DNA of 64,000 nt, from contig NZ_CVTA01000062.1 in the NCBI RefSeq assembly GCF_001050035.1, positions 222,413 through 286,412 on the forward strand. The letters run 5' to 3'. The position numbers were made by a program, and so were the translations under genes. The stretch comes from Mycolicibacterium komanii. GTDB taxonomy: Bacteria; Actinomycetota; Actinomycetes; Mycobacteriales; Mycobacteriaceae. The notes under the pieces are model-generated. The model searched no databases, was not told where the DNA came from, and worked only from the letters and a program-made list of their open reading frames with translations. This document shows positions 18,488 through 26,835 of this stretch, in pieces. The first letter of the stretch is position 1, and each line of letters starts with the position of its first letter.

Positions 18488-18904
18488 GTGAAGAAGGTCA
18501 TCTCGATCGGCTGCATGTCGGTGATGGGCGCATCGGCCATTTTCTTGGGTTCGGGCACCGCCGCCGCCGCGCCGAGCGTCGTTGGAATGAAGTACTCCGA
18601 CGCCCAGGAGGAGATCGAAAACGCCGGTGGCAAGGCGGTTGTCGCTTCTCGCGTGGGTGACAAGCTCGACCTCGGCGACTGCATCGTCACCAACATCTGG
18701 GACTCGTCCTTCCTGCGCATCGATCAGGCCGACTCGAGTGAGATGTCTGTCGCCCTGAATTGTGCCGGAGAGTACGCGACGGCCACGAATCCTGGTGCAT
18801 CGGTGGCCAATCCGCTCGGGCGTGCGGCAAAGTCGAAGGCCGAAGAGGAAGCCGCGACCCAGGAACAGCAGGAACTGGAAAACCCGGTCACGCCCGACGA
18901 GTAA
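18488..18904 (+). CDS. Secreted PASTA-like protein, paralogue 2
   Basis: 138 aa from a GTG with GGAGG 9 nt upstream. Signal peptide VKKVISIGCMSVMGASAIFL to GTAAAA. The mature part APSVVGMKYSDAQEEIENAG, DCIVTNIWDSSFLRID and ALNCAGEYATATNPG aligns with the genes on both sides. The tail ends NPVTPDE. It lies 114 bases after paralogue 1, with its own ribosome site. Confidence 0.82.
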   Translation: MKKVISIGCMSVMGASAIFLGSGTAAAAPSVVGMKYSDAQEEIENAGGKAVVASRVGDKLDLGDCIVTNIWDSSFLRIDQADSSEMSVALNCAGEYATATNPGASVANPLGRAAKSKAEEEAATQEQQELENPVTPDE

Positions 18905-19087
18905 CGCAGTCTTCATAAACCGCAACGATTTTCACCCGGCGTCAACGCCGCCGCATCGCCGCGTTCACATCACCCCGTGAGGGTGTCCTGAAATCCGCAC
19001 CGGTGGTGGACGGCCGCACGCCGCACCCGCCCCGGAGCACACTCACGGAGGCGAGCAGAGCATGCGAGTGTTGGGGTCGGCGCTGCG

Positions 19088-19477
19088 GTGTCGGCGACGG
19101 CGCTGTTGACTACGGCGCTGTTGACTACCCCGAGGGCGACGGTCGCTCCCGACGTCGTCGGACAGACCTACTCCGATGCGGCGTCGGCCATCGAGGAGGA
19201 GGGTGACACGGCGGTGGTGGCCGCCCGAGTGGGGGACAAGCTCGACCAGGGCGACTGCATCGTCACCAACGCCTGGGACGCGTCGTTTCTGCGCATCGAC
19301 GCCTCCGGCGCCCAGGTTCATCTCGCGCTGAACTGTGCGGGTGGTTACGCGACGGCGACCAATCCCGGTGCGTTCATTAACAATCCGGTCGGTCGTGCGG
19401 CCAAGTCGAAGGCCGAAGAGGAGGCCGAGAACCAGGAACTCGAAGAGCTGGAGGCGCCGGTCACGCCCGACGAGTAG
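19088..19477 (+). CDS. Secreted PASTA-like protein, paralogue 3 (apparent frameshift in signal peptide)
   Basis: 129 aa if started at the GTG 19088. The mature part VAPDVVGQTYSDAASAIEEE, GDCIVTNAWDASFLRID, ALNCAGGYATATNPG closely matches paralogue 2. The expected start is the ATG at 19062 with GGAGG at 19047, but that frame is off by one base and stops early; adding one base near 19083 would give MRVLGSAAAVSATALL, a normal signal peptide. A 15-bp tandem repeat (19097-19111, 19112-19126) duplicates TALLT in the hydrophobic core. Either a sequencing error or a recent inactivation. Confidence 0.65.
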   Translation: MSATALLTTALLTTPRATVAPDVVGQTYSDAASAIEEEGDTAVVAARVGDKLDQGDCIVTNAWDASFLRIDASGAQVHLALNCAGGYATATNPGAFINNPVGRAAKSKAEEEAENQELEELEAPVTPDE

Positions 19478-19483
19478 GGCCGT

Positions 19484-20068
19484 CTAGTAACTCGAGACCC
19501 GGCCGAGCAGCATCTCGACGCAGTAGTCGATGAAGTGCTCGCGCGTCACGGTCAGCCTGCCCTCGAGGTAGGCGATGAACAGCGCGGTGAGGGCGCCGAT
19601 CAAGCCGGTGGCCGCCATCGCCGCCCGATCCGGATCGGTGATGCGGGTGAGCTTGCGGTGCAGCAGTTCGATGAAGCTGGGCATCCACTCGGCGCCCGAA
19701 CGCGTCAGCACCGGCTCGCTGGTCGGGGCGAGCAGCAAGACCCTGCCCCGCGTCGGGTCGTCGACCATCAGGGCCACGAATCGTTCGACGGCGTCGCGTG
19801 GTGTCTCGGCAGAAGACAGCGTCTCCATCGCCTTGGCGCACACGTCGTCGTAGACCGCGCGAACGAACTCGTCGCGATCGGCGAAGCTCTCGTAGAAGTA
19901 GCGCTCGGTCAATCCGGCGGCCCGGCACACGGCGCGGACGGTGAGCGAGGGACCCCCGGCGGCGCCGAGAAGCCCTACACCCGCGGCGATGAGTTCGTCG
20001 CGGCGGAGCATCTGACGGTCCTGCAGCGGCACGCCGGACCATCGGCCCCGTCTTTGACCGGACGGCAC
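19484..20068 (-). CDS. TetR-family transcriptional regulator
   Basis: 194 aa from a GTG at 20068 (start uncertain: AGGAGGG is only 2 nt upstream; internal GTGs exist). Helix-turn-helix: SLTVRAVCRAAGLTERYFYE, then SFADRDEFVRAVYD. The C-terminal ligand domain contains a DPTRGRVLLLAPTSEPVL segment. It is divergent from the DUF2236 gene, 68 bases away, and probably controls it. Confidence 0.85.
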   Translation of the reverse strand: MPSGQRRGRWSGVPLQDRQMLRRDELIAAGVGLLGAAGGPSLTVRAVCRAAGLTERYFYESFADRDEFVRAVYDDVCAKAMETLSSAETPRDAVERFVALMVDDPTRGRVLLLAPTSEPVLTRSGAEWMPSFIELLHRKLTRITDPDRAAMAATGLIGALTALFIAYLEGRLTVTREHFIDYCVEMLLGRVSSY

Positions 20069-20136
20069 AACCCTCCTAAGCTCGGCATGACAACGCCCGT
20101 AGTCAGAATCTGATCCAGCCGGACGGAAGTACACCA

Positions 20137-21171
20137 GTGACTCAAGATACGTCGGAATCATGCCCCGTGTCCTGGGAGCACCACCCGCCCGCGGGGCAGG
20201 GGGCCGCCTCCGCAATGGCGGCCGGCTGTCCGGTGACGTCCGGCGGTTACGACGCGCCCCCGCTGCCGCTCGGGCCCGACTCGCTGACGTGGAGGTACTT
20301 CGGTCAGTGGACCGGCCTGTTCCAGGGGACGTGGGCCGGATCGATGCAGAACATGCACCCGCAGCTGGGCGCCGCCGTCAAGGAGCACTCGATCTTCTTC
20401 ATGGAGCGCATCCCGCGACTGCTGCGGTCGATCTACCCCATCGGCGGGGTGGTCTTCGATGGTGACCGCGCACCGAGGACGGGCGCGGAGGTCCGCGACT
20501 ACCACATCGGCATCAAGGGCACCGACGAGCGCGGCCGGCGGTACAGTGCGCTCAACCCCGACGTCTTCTACTGGGCCCACGCGACCTTCTTCAAGTCGAC
20601 GCTGCTGGCGGCCGAGAAGTTCGGCGGCGGGCTGACCGAGGATCAGAAGCGTCAGCTGTTCGACGAGCACATCACCTGGTACCGGATGTACGGTATGAGC
20701 ATGCGGCCGGTACCCAAGACATGGGAGGACTTCCAGGAGTACTGGGATCACATGTGCCGCAATGTCTTGGAGAACAACTGGGCGGCCCGCGAGGTGATGG
20801 ATCTGTCGACCATGCCCAAGCATCCCTCGCTGGAGTGGATCCCGGATCCGTTGTGGCGGTTGAACTTGAAGGTGATGCAGCGTTTCCTGACGTTCATGAC
20901 CGTGGCGCTCTACGACCCGCCGGTGCGGGAGCTGATGGGCTACACCTGGTCGCCACGGCAGGAGTGGGTGCACCGGCGCTTCTGCGATGTCGTCACATTG
21001 GCCACCAAGGTTTTACCGAAGCGGTGGCTGATGCACCCGCGCAAGCGCTCGGCGATGGATCGCGCCACGGGTCGACTGCCCGCCGACGCGCCGCTGGTCG
21101 AGACGCCGGCACGCAACCTGCCGCCGGTCGAGTACCGCGGCCAACCCCAGTTCTATTGCCCGCAGGTCTGA
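20137..21171 (+). CDS. Oxygenase MpaB family protein (DUF2236)
   Basis: 344 aa from a GTG. DUF2236 features: WRYFGQWTGLFQGTWAGSMQNMHP near 50, HATFFKSTL around residue 145 and a WYRMYGMSMRPVPKTWEDFQEYW segment. Homologues (latex-clearing protein Lcp, MpaB) are heme b oxygenases with a histidine ligand. Substrate unknown. Paired with a divergent TetR regulator. Confidence 0.82.
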   Translation: MTQDTSESCPVSWEHHPPAGQGAASAMAAGCPVTSGGYDAPPLPLGPDSLTWRYFGQWTGLFQGTWAGSMQNMHPQLGAAVKEHSIFFMERIPRLLRSIYPIGGVVFDGDRAPRTGAEVRDYHIGIKGTDERGRRYSALNPDVFYWAHATFFKSTLLAAEKFGGGLTEDQKRQLFDEHITWYRMYGMSMRPVPKTWEDFQEYWDHMCRNVLENNWAAREVMDLSTMPKHPSLEWIPDPLWRLNLKVMQRFLTFMTVALYDPPVRELMGYTWSPRQEWVHRRFCDVVTLATKVLPKRWLMHPRKRSAMDRATGRLPADAPLVETPARNLPPVEYRGQPQFYCPQV

Positions 21172-21183
21172 TTCGGCGATCGA

Positions 21184-21516
21184 TCACCGACACCAGGTGC
21201 GGTGGTCGTCGCGCTGGAACCCGGCGCACTCGGCCGCCTGCGCCTTCGGGAACACGACGTAGGGCGGTTCACCCGACCCGGTGAAGTAGTAGTAGTTGCG
21301 GTCGTCCTGACCGTAGACCCACCAGTCGCCCGAACCGTCGTTCATCTGTGTGGCGGTGAAGCGCCACGGCGACGATTCCGCGGGAATGACGTACGCCGGC
21401 TCCGTAACCGCGAACCAGGCATTGGACGCGATCGGCGTTGCGGCGATGACGACGATGCCCGCCGTGACAACCAGCGCCAGGAGGATGGCGAGCACGCGGA
21501 CACGGTGGCGTGTCAT
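21184..21516 (-). CDS. Small membrane-anchored or secreted protein
   Basis: 110 aa. One N-terminal hydrophobic helix (residues about 7-27) leads to an extracytoplasmic part with many aromatics: WWVYGQDDRNYYYFTGSGEPP and a C-terminal pair of cysteines (ECAGF, TWCR). No family recognised. It lies between DUF2236 and tRNA-Lys. Confidence 0.65.
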   Translation of the reverse strand: MTRHRVRVLAILLALVVTAGIVVIAATPIASNAWFAVTEPAYVIPAESSPWRFTATQMNDGSGDWWVYGQDDRNYYYFTGSGEPPYVVFPKAQAAECAGFQRDDHRTWCR

Positions 21517-21534
21517 GGCGGGAATTTACCTCAG

Positions 21535-21607
21535 TGCCCCCACCAGGGCTCGAACCTGGGACCTGCGGATTAAAAGTCCGTAGCTCTACCAACTGAGCTA
21601 TAGGGGC
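21535..21607 (-). tRNA. tRNA-Lys (TTT)
   Basis: 73 nt cloverleaf on the minus strand. Acceptor GCCCCTA/TGGGGGC, D-arm AGCTCAGTTGGTAGAGCT, anticodon loop CTTTTAA (anticodon TTT), T-arm CCAGGTTCGAGCCCTGG, discriminator A. CCA is not encoded. Confidence 0.96.
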
Positions 21608-21646
21608 GCGATGCACAGGATACTGGGTGCCGTTGGGCGACCTCGT

Positions 21647-21676
21647 TTGAGGATTCGGGTGCCGGTACCCTAAGCT
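21647..21676 (+). promoter_or_regulatory. Promoter of the Glu-Asp-Phe tRNA cluster
   Basis: TTGAGG (21647-21652), 18-nt spacer, TAAGCT (21671-21676), about 45 nt upstream of tRNA-Glu. Fits a housekeeping sigma promoter. Confidence 0.6.
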
Positions 21677-21728
21677 ACTGAAGCTCCCAACGTCATCGCG
21701 TTGCGAGTACCCCGGAGAGATTCGGCTG

Positions 21729-21801
21729 GCCCCCTTCGTCTAGCGGCCTAGGACGCCGCCCTTTCAAGGCGGTAGCGCGGGTTCGAATCCCGTAGGGGGT
21801 A
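21729..21801 (+). tRNA. tRNA-Glu (TTC)
   Basis: 73 nt. Acceptor GCCCCCT/AGGGGGT, anticodon loop CTTTCAA (anticodon TTC), T-arm CGGGTTCGAATCCCG, discriminator A. First of a three-tRNA run. Confidence 0.97.
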
Positions 21802-21835
21802 CACGCAGCGACCCGTACGATGGGACGCACAGCAA

Positions 21836-21912
21836 GGCCCTGTGGCGCAGTTGGTTAGCGCGCCGCCCTGTCACGGCGGAGGTCGCGGGTTCGAGTCCCG
21901 TCAGGGTCGCCA
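21836..21912 (+). tRNA. tRNA-Asp (GTC)
   Basis: 74 nt plus an encoded CCA. Acceptor GGCCCTG/CAGGGTC, anticodon loop CTGTCAC (anticodon GTC), T-arm CGGGTTCGAGTCCCG, discriminator G. Confidence 0.97.
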
Positions 21913-21954
21913 TTGCGGCGAGGCATCTGGGTTACGCCCGACCGGTGCCTTCCG

Positions 21955-22031
21955 GGCCAGGTAGCTCAGTTGGTACGAGCGTCCGCCTGAAAAGCGGAAG
22001 GTCGCCGGTTCGATCCCGGCCCTGGCCACCA
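21955..22031 (+). tRNA. tRNA-Phe (GAA)
   Basis: 74 nt plus an encoded CCA. Acceptor GGCCAGG/CCTGGCC, anticodon loop CTGAAAA (anticodon GAA), T-arm CCGGTTCGATCCCGG, discriminator A. Confidence 0.97.
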
Positions 22032-22072
22032 AGACGTCGTGGGTCGACGCCCTTCTCTCCCGCAGAACGCGA

Positions 22073-22102
22073 CCGGCGGCTCCGGTCTCCCGAAGCCGCC
22101 GG
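22073..22102. terminator. Hairpin after the tRNA cluster
   Basis: CCGGCGGCT (22073-22081), 12-nt loop, AGCCGCCGG (22094-22102), followed by CTTTCC. It lies between tRNA-Phe and the converging amiS-like gene (stop 22127) and could serve both directions. Confidence 0.6.
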
Positions 22103-22126
22103 CTTTCCGACATCACGCCGTCGCGC

Positions 22127-22813
22127 TCACACGGGTTGCGGCACGTTCACCTTCTCGTTGGCGGGCACGACCTCGACCGGGGCCGGGCTGGAAGCCGGAA
22201 CGGGTTCGTCCGTCCCCGCGGTGCGCCTCGCCAGGGCCACCGACAGACCGGCGGCCAGCACCAGGACGGCAAGCGCCGCGACACCGGCCAGCGGCGAGAC
22301 CGTCCAGGCCCCGTTCAACAAGAAGATCGCTGGCACCGTGCATGTCGGGATTCCGAGCAGGATCAGCACCCAGCCGGTGAAGTGACCGAGGTCGAACGAC
22401 CGGACCCGGGTGATCCCCAGGCCGAGCAATACGAAGAACAGCGTCCACATGCTTGCCCAGGTGGCCCAGATGACCGCGAAGACCGGGTCGGTACCGATGC
22501 TCTTGACGGCGTAGAACGCCGCGATCGCGGCGACGAACACGCTGTACCAGCCGAACCCCTGCGGCTCGAGATCGTAGATCTGGATGAGCCCGAACCACAG
22601 ATAGGTGAACCCGAACAGCAGGCTCGGCCACGTGCCGTTGACGATGCCGGCGTCGCCGCCCGCCTGAACCAGGATCAGCGTGGGCAGGACGACCTGTGCC
22701 GACCCGACGAAAAGGTTGAGCGGTGCGGCGCTTTTAGGCTTGACGACCCCGATGGAGACCAGGCCGTTGACGAACAGGACGACGCCGACGAGCAGCAGAC
22801 CCACGTTTCCCAT
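22127..22813 (-). CDS. AmiS/UreI-family amide or urea channel
   Basis: 228 aa from the ATG at 22813, which overlaps the hydrolase stop (TGATG). Six or seven hydrophobic helices: MGNVGLLLVGVVLFVNGLVS, PLNLFVGSAQVVLPTLIL, then LLFGFTYLWFGLIQIYDLEP with the family LWFG motif. AmiS/UreI proteins admit urea or short-chain amides. An about 45-residue C-terminal tail (PVPASSPAPVEVVPANEK) is extra. Encoded directly after a cysteine hydrolase, so the pair may import and hydrolyse an amide. Confidence 0.85.
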   Translation of the reverse strand: MGNVGLLLVGVVLFVNGLVSIGVVKPKSAAPLNLFVGSAQVVLPTLILVQAGGDAGIVNGTWPSLLFGFTYLWFGLIQIYDLEPQGFGWYSVFVAAIAAFYAVKSIGTDPVFAVIWATWASMWTLFFVLLGLGITRVRSFDLGHFTGWVLILLGIPTCTVPAIFLLNGAWTVSPLAGVAALAVLVLAAGLSVALARRTAGTDEPVPASSPAPVEVVPANEKVNVPQPV

Positions 22814-23562
22814 CAGCGGCTCACCCACTCCGCGAACTGGTCCGACGAGATCACCGGAGCGAAGAAGTCGTTGATGCGGCCGAACGCCGCCGGCTCCTGG
22901 TCGGGGCGCACGGCGCCGGTCGCGTCGCCGATGATGATGGGAAGCAGCCCGTGATCGCGCGCCGCCCGGGCGTTGCCCTCGATGCACCAGTCGAGGTGGA
23001 TTCCGGTGATGACGACGACCTCGACCTTCTGCCGAATCAGCGCACCCGGCAGATCGGTGCCGACGAACGCGGTCTGCAGCGCCTTTTCGTAGAGCTCGTT
23101 GTCACCCGGCTCGACCAGCTCGCGCAACTCGTCGACGAGCGCGTTGTCCCAGGCGATCTGCTCGGGCGTCGCGTCGATGTGGCCGGTCCAGCTCTCGTAC
23201 TGAACGCGATCGAAGTCGGTCTGCGGGTAGTCCTGCCGGAACACCGAGAAGCCGATCCAGTTGAACGACAGGAAGTTCGGCGCCTTGCGTGCCGCCTTCA
23301 CCGCCTTCACCGTGGCTTCGAGGCTGCCGCGCAAGGCGTGACCTTCGGAGTACTGCACGCCGCCCGGCTTGTAGAGCGAGTTGGACTGGCTCACGGACAG
23401 GAAGGCGGCCGGCCGACTCAAAATCTCGCGGAAGTCGAGCTTCTGCCACTGTTTGGCCAGTGGCGGGATGGAGTCGACGTTGGTCGGTGGAAAGTTCGCC
23501 GGATCGAGCTCGACCGGCTCCAGCGGAGTCGGCCTCGACGGGGCGTTGATGGTGGCGGTCAA
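22813..23562 (-). CDS. Isochorismatase-fold cysteine hydrolase
   Basis: 249 aa from a TTG at 23562; the frame extends upstream without a better start. The likely catalytic cysteine is in ITGIHLDWCIEGNARAARDHG, matching the family VTGVxTxxCV position. A lysine in NELYEKALQTAFVGTDLPGAL fits the second catalytic residue. The usual N-terminal Asp (VIDMQ) seems replaced: the region reads AAFLSVSQSNSLY. Such enzymes cleave amides (nicotinamide, biuret, ureidoacrylate). Coupling to an AmiS/UreI channel supports an amide substrate; which one is unknown. Confidence 0.75.
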   Translation of the reverse strand: MTATINAPSRPTPLEPVELDPANFPPTNVDSIPPLAKQWQKLDFREILSRPAAFLSVSQSNSLYKPGGVQYSEGHALRGSLEATVKAVKAARKAPNFLSFNWIGFSVFRQDYPQTDFDRVQYESWTGHIDATPEQIAWDNALVDELRELVEPGDNELYEKALQTAFVGTDLPGALIRQKVEVVVITGIHLDWCIEGNARAARDHGLLPIIIGDATGAVRPDQEPAAFGRINDFFAPVISSDQFAEWVSR

Positions 23563-23768
23563 TCTCGTGACTTTCTTCTCGGCGGACAGGTGTTTCGGGA
23601 CGGCGGTGAAATGTCCACGGCCGCCTGTGTTTACACGGAGGAAACGTGTACCTCGGAAGAGTCCCACGAGGTCAACGCGGGTCCGACACTTAGAATCGGC
23701 GCGAGTCCATCGCATTGGATCCGCGCCTACGGGTGTGACGGCGTCGTCGGAACCACCCTTGTCTTCTT

Positions 23769-23797
23769 CGGTACCTGCGCGTACCGTCTATCGGTAC
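23769..23797. promoter_or_regulatory. Overlapping GTAC palindromes upstream of P450
   Basis: CGGTAC (23769-23774), GTACCG (23781-23786) and CGGTAC (23792-23797) form two overlapping inverted repeats with spacers of 6 and 5. The site ends about 25 nt before the P450 ATG, an operator-like position. No regulator gene is adjacent. Confidence 0.45.
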
Positions 23798-23821
23798 CTC
23801 GGTGTACCAGGAAGGCGGTTC

Positions 23822-25210
23822 ATGGCCGACGCGACGACCGACCCGGTGCGGCTCCCGCCCGGGCCCCGGCTGCCGAAGGCGGCGGTCGGGCTGGCCTTCC
23901 TCACGGCCCGGCATCGCGCCCTGACGGCGATCGGCCGCAGGTACGGCGGCGCGTTCAGCGTCGAACTGCCGATCTTCGGCGATGCGATCGTGATCAGCGA
24001 TCGGGACTTGATCAAGGACCTGTTCACGACGAACAGCGACCTCGTGGCCAGGGCCTCGAACCTCGGTACCGTGCTCGGGCCAGGGTCGACCTTCAGCCTC
24101 GACGGCGCCGCGCACCGCGAACGACGCAAGCTGCTCGTGCCACCCTTCCACGGCAAGCGGATGGTCGGCTACGAGGCGATCGTCGAACAGGAGGTGATGC
24201 GCGAGATCGCTTCGTGGCCCGAGGGCCGCGAGTTCGAGACGCTGCAGCCGATGATGCGCATCACCTTGAATGCGATCCTGCGCACCGTGTTCGGCGCCGA
24301 GGGCGGTGCGCTCGACGAGCTGCGCGAGCTGCTGCCACCAATGGTTCCGCTGGCCTCGCGGCTGGCCGTGCTGCCCAAGGCCCTGCGGCGCGATCTCGGG
24401 CCGTGGAGCCCATGGGGCCGGGTGCAGCGGTCGCGCCGACGCTATGACGACATCATCGCCGCGCTGATCGCCGAGGCGCGCGCGGACGCCGCCCTCGAAC
24501 AGCGGACCGACATCCTGGCCCTGTTGCTGCAGGCCCGGTATGAAGACGGTTCTCAGATCGCCGACGCCCATGTCGCCGACGAACTGCTCACCTTGCTCGC
24601 GGCCGGGCACGAGACGACGGCGACGACGCTGGCGTGGGCTATCGAGCGGCTGCGCAGGCATCCCCGGCTGCTGTCACGGCTGACCGCCGAGATCGACGCC
24701 GGCGGCAGCGAGCTGACACAAGCCACGGTTTGGGAGGTGCAGAGGGCCCGTCCGGTCGTCGAGGCGACGATCAGGGTCACGCGTGAGCGACTTCGGTTGG
24801 GGGAGTGGGTCGTCCCGCAAGGACACACCGTCATCGCCAGCATCGGAATGGCTCACCAGTCCCCGCGCCACTTCACCGATCCGCACACGTTCGACCCCGA
24901 CCGCTTCCTCGGGGCGAACCCCGACACCTACACGTGGATCCCCTACGGTGGCGGAGTTCGTCGCTGCATCGGTGCCGCGTTCGCGAACATGGAGATGAAC
25001 GTGACGCTGCGAACCCTGCTGCGGGAGTTCGAATTCGGCACCACCACCGCCGCGGGAGAGAGACGACACTCACGCGGGGTCGCCACCGCCCCCGGGCGCG
25101 GTGGTCGCGCCGTCGTGTTCCGGCGGTCGTCCACGTCCCGGGCCCACAACGCAAGCGATACGCAACGGGCGCTCGCCCCCGAGCGCTCGACAACGAAGGA
25201 GTCAGTGTGA
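23822..25210 (+). CDS. Cytochrome P450
   Basis: 462 aa from the ATG at 23822, with AGGAAGG about 8 nt upstream. I-helix motif AGHETTATT, an ExxR-like EVQR, and heme loop IPYGGGVRRCIGAAFA with the cysteine ligand near the C-terminus. The proline-rich start (VRLPPGPRLPKA) and lack of a membrane anchor fit soluble bacterial P450s. The C-terminal tail past the heme domain is long and Arg/Ser rich. Its stop overlaps the SDR start (GTGA), so monooxygenase and dehydrogenase may act in sequence. Substrate unknown. Confidence 0.9.
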   Translation: MADATTDPVRLPPGPRLPKAAVGLAFLTARHRALTAIGRRYGGAFSVELPIFGDAIVISDRDLIKDLFTTNSDLVARASNLGTVLGPGSTFSLDGAAHRERRKLLVPPFHGKRMVGYEAIVEQEVMREIASWPEGREFETLQPMMRITLNAILRTVFGAEGGALDELRELLPPMVPLASRLAVLPKALRRDLGPWSPWGRVQRSRRRYDDIIAALIAEARADAALEQRTDILALLLQARYEDGSQIADAHVADELLTLLAAGHETTATTLAWAIERLRRHPRLLSRLTAEIDAGGSELTQATVWEVQRARPVVEATIRVTRERLRLGEWVVPQGHTVIASIGMAHQSPRHFTDPHTFDPDRFLGANPDTYTWIPYGGGVRRCIGAAFANMEMNVTLRTLLREFEFGTTTAAGERRHSRGVATAPGRGGRAVVFRRSSTSRAHNASDTQRALAPERSTTKESV

Positions 25211-26046
25211 GCAAGCAGCGCAGAGTCATCAGCGGCCGGACCGCGGTCATCACCGGCGCGGCATCCGGTATCGGACGGGCACTGGCGCAGAGGCTTTCGT
25301 CGTACAGCTGCCCGGTGGCCATCGCCGACGTCAACGAACAGGGGCTCAAGGAGACCGAAGCCTCGCTGCGGGGCCCGGCGCTGCTGCGGGTGCTCGACGT
25401 GAGTGACGCAGAGGCGCAACGCGACTTCGCTGCCGAGGTGCGCGCATGGGCGCCCCAGCCGATCGGAGCGGTGTTCAACAACGCAGGCGTCGCACTCGGC
25501 TCCACCATGGTCGACGCCGTCGTCGAGGACGACGACTGGCTGTGGAACATCAACTTCCACGGGGTGGTCAACGGCACCAGGGCGTTCCTGCCCATCCTCG
25601 TCGAACAGGACGCAGGCGTGATCGTCAACACCTCCAGCGTCTTCGGGCTGGTCGGCATGCCGGGCCAAAGCGCTTATTGCTCGGCGAAGTTCGCGGTTCG
25701 CGGGTTCACCGACTCGCTGCGCCAGGAGTTGCGCGGCACCGGCGTGTCCGCCGTCAACGTGCACCCCGGCGGCGTGAACACCAACATCGTGCGCAACGGG
25801 CGGTTCCGCGAGGAGCCTGGCGGGCCGAGCAAGGAGCAGGTGGCCAAGGAGTTCGCCGCGATGACGCGAACCCAACCCGACAAGGCGGCCGAGATCATCC
25901 ATCGCGGCGTGGAAGCGGGAAAGGCGCGGATTCTCGTCGGGCCCGACGCCTACATGTTCGACGCCCTCGCGCGGATCGCGCCGACCCGCTACTTCGACGT
26001 GCTGGAGCGGGTGGAGATGTTTCTGCGCAAGCGCGCCGTCAAGTAG
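25207..26046 (+). CDS. Short-chain dehydrogenase/reductase
   Basis: 279 aa from a GTG coupled to the P450. Classical SDR: cofactor loop TGAASGIG (about residues 15-22), NNAGVA, catalytic Tyr and Lys in SAYCSAKFAV. NAD(P)-dependent oxidation or reduction of an alcohol or ketone. It converges on the MBL gene with no gap. Confidence 0.9.
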   Translation: MSKQRRVISGRTAVITGAASGIGRALAQRLSSYSCPVAIADVNEQGLKETEASLRGPALLRVLDVSDAEAQRDFAAEVRAWAPQPIGAVFNNAGVALGSTMVDAVVEDDDWLWNINFHGVVNGTRAFLPILVEQDAGVIVNTSSVFGLVGMPGQSAYCSAKFAVRGFTDSLRQELRGTGVSAVNVHPGGVNTNIVRNGRFREEPGGPSKEQVAKEFAAMTRTQPDKAAEIIHRGVEAGKARILVGPDAYMFDALARIAPTRYFDVLERVEMFLRKRAVK

Positions 26047-26835
26047 CTACGCGGTCTCCTGCGCGTATTGCAGCAGTCCGGGGTCGTGGGAACACAGCAG
26101 CAGCAGGTCGGGATCGCTGCGGCGGTACAGCTCGGTGAGACGGGCATGGTTGTCGCGCACTTGTTTTCGGTTGAACGCGGCGACCTTCTCGAACGCGGCG
26201 AGCGCCGGTGCGATCCGCGGCGGACCGCCGATGGTGTCGGGGTGGTAGAAGGCGTCCCCGCAGTGCAGGAGCCAGCGGTGGCCCGCGTCGACGGCGACGC
26301 AGGCATGCCCGCGGGTGTGACCTGGCAGCGATATCAGCACGATCCCCGGTGAGATCTCGGTCAGCTCCTTGGCCGCGGCGAACCCGCGCCACTTGTCGCC
26401 GTCGGGGGTGTGCTCGACGATCTTGGGTCCGTGGTCCCACTGGGCCGACCGGAAGCGAAAACGTTCGGCCCGTGTCGGTGGATGCATCGCCCCCAGCACT
26501 TCGGCTGCCGTGCAGTGAATTTCGGCGTCAGGAAAGTCGGACAACCCACCGATGTGATCGACGTCGAAATGCGTCACCACGATATGGCGGACGTCCTCGC
26601 GCCGAAAGCCCAGCCGCTCCACCTGCCGGATCGCGGTCTCGTCACGGTCGAAGAACGGGCGGAAGAAGCGGCGGGTGGGGCCGGTCCGGCGCGCCGGATC
26701 GTCGCAGTCGGCCAACCCGTAACCGCTGTCGACAAGCACCAGGCCGTTGTCGGTTTCGATGACCAGCACATGACAGACGAGGACGGGCACGCCGTATGGA
26801 TGCATCGACCCGCAGTTGAGGTGATGCACCTTCAC
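26047..26835 (-). CDS. Metallo-beta-lactamase-fold hydrolase
   Basis: 262 aa from a GTG. Metal motif [10 protein letters not shown] (HxxxDH), later [15 protein letters not shown] and [12 protein letters not shown] give the other ligands. The arrangement resembles quorum-quenching lactonases and related esterases. GTG overlaps the stop of the upstream NTF2-like gene (GTGA). Confidence 0.87.
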   Translation of the reverse strand: MKVHHLNCGSMHPYGVPVLVCHVLVIETDNGLVLVDSGYGLADCDDPARRTGPTRRFFRPFFDRDETAIRQVERLGFRREDVRHIVVTHFDVDHIGGLSDFPDAEIHCTAAEVLGAMHPPTRAERFRFRSAQWDHGPKIVEHTPDGDKWRGFAAAKELTEISPGIVLISLPGHTRGHACVAVDAGHRWLLHCGDAFYHPDTIGGPPRIAPALAAFEKVAAFNRKQVRDNHARLTELYRRSDPDLLLLCSHDPGLLQYAQETA

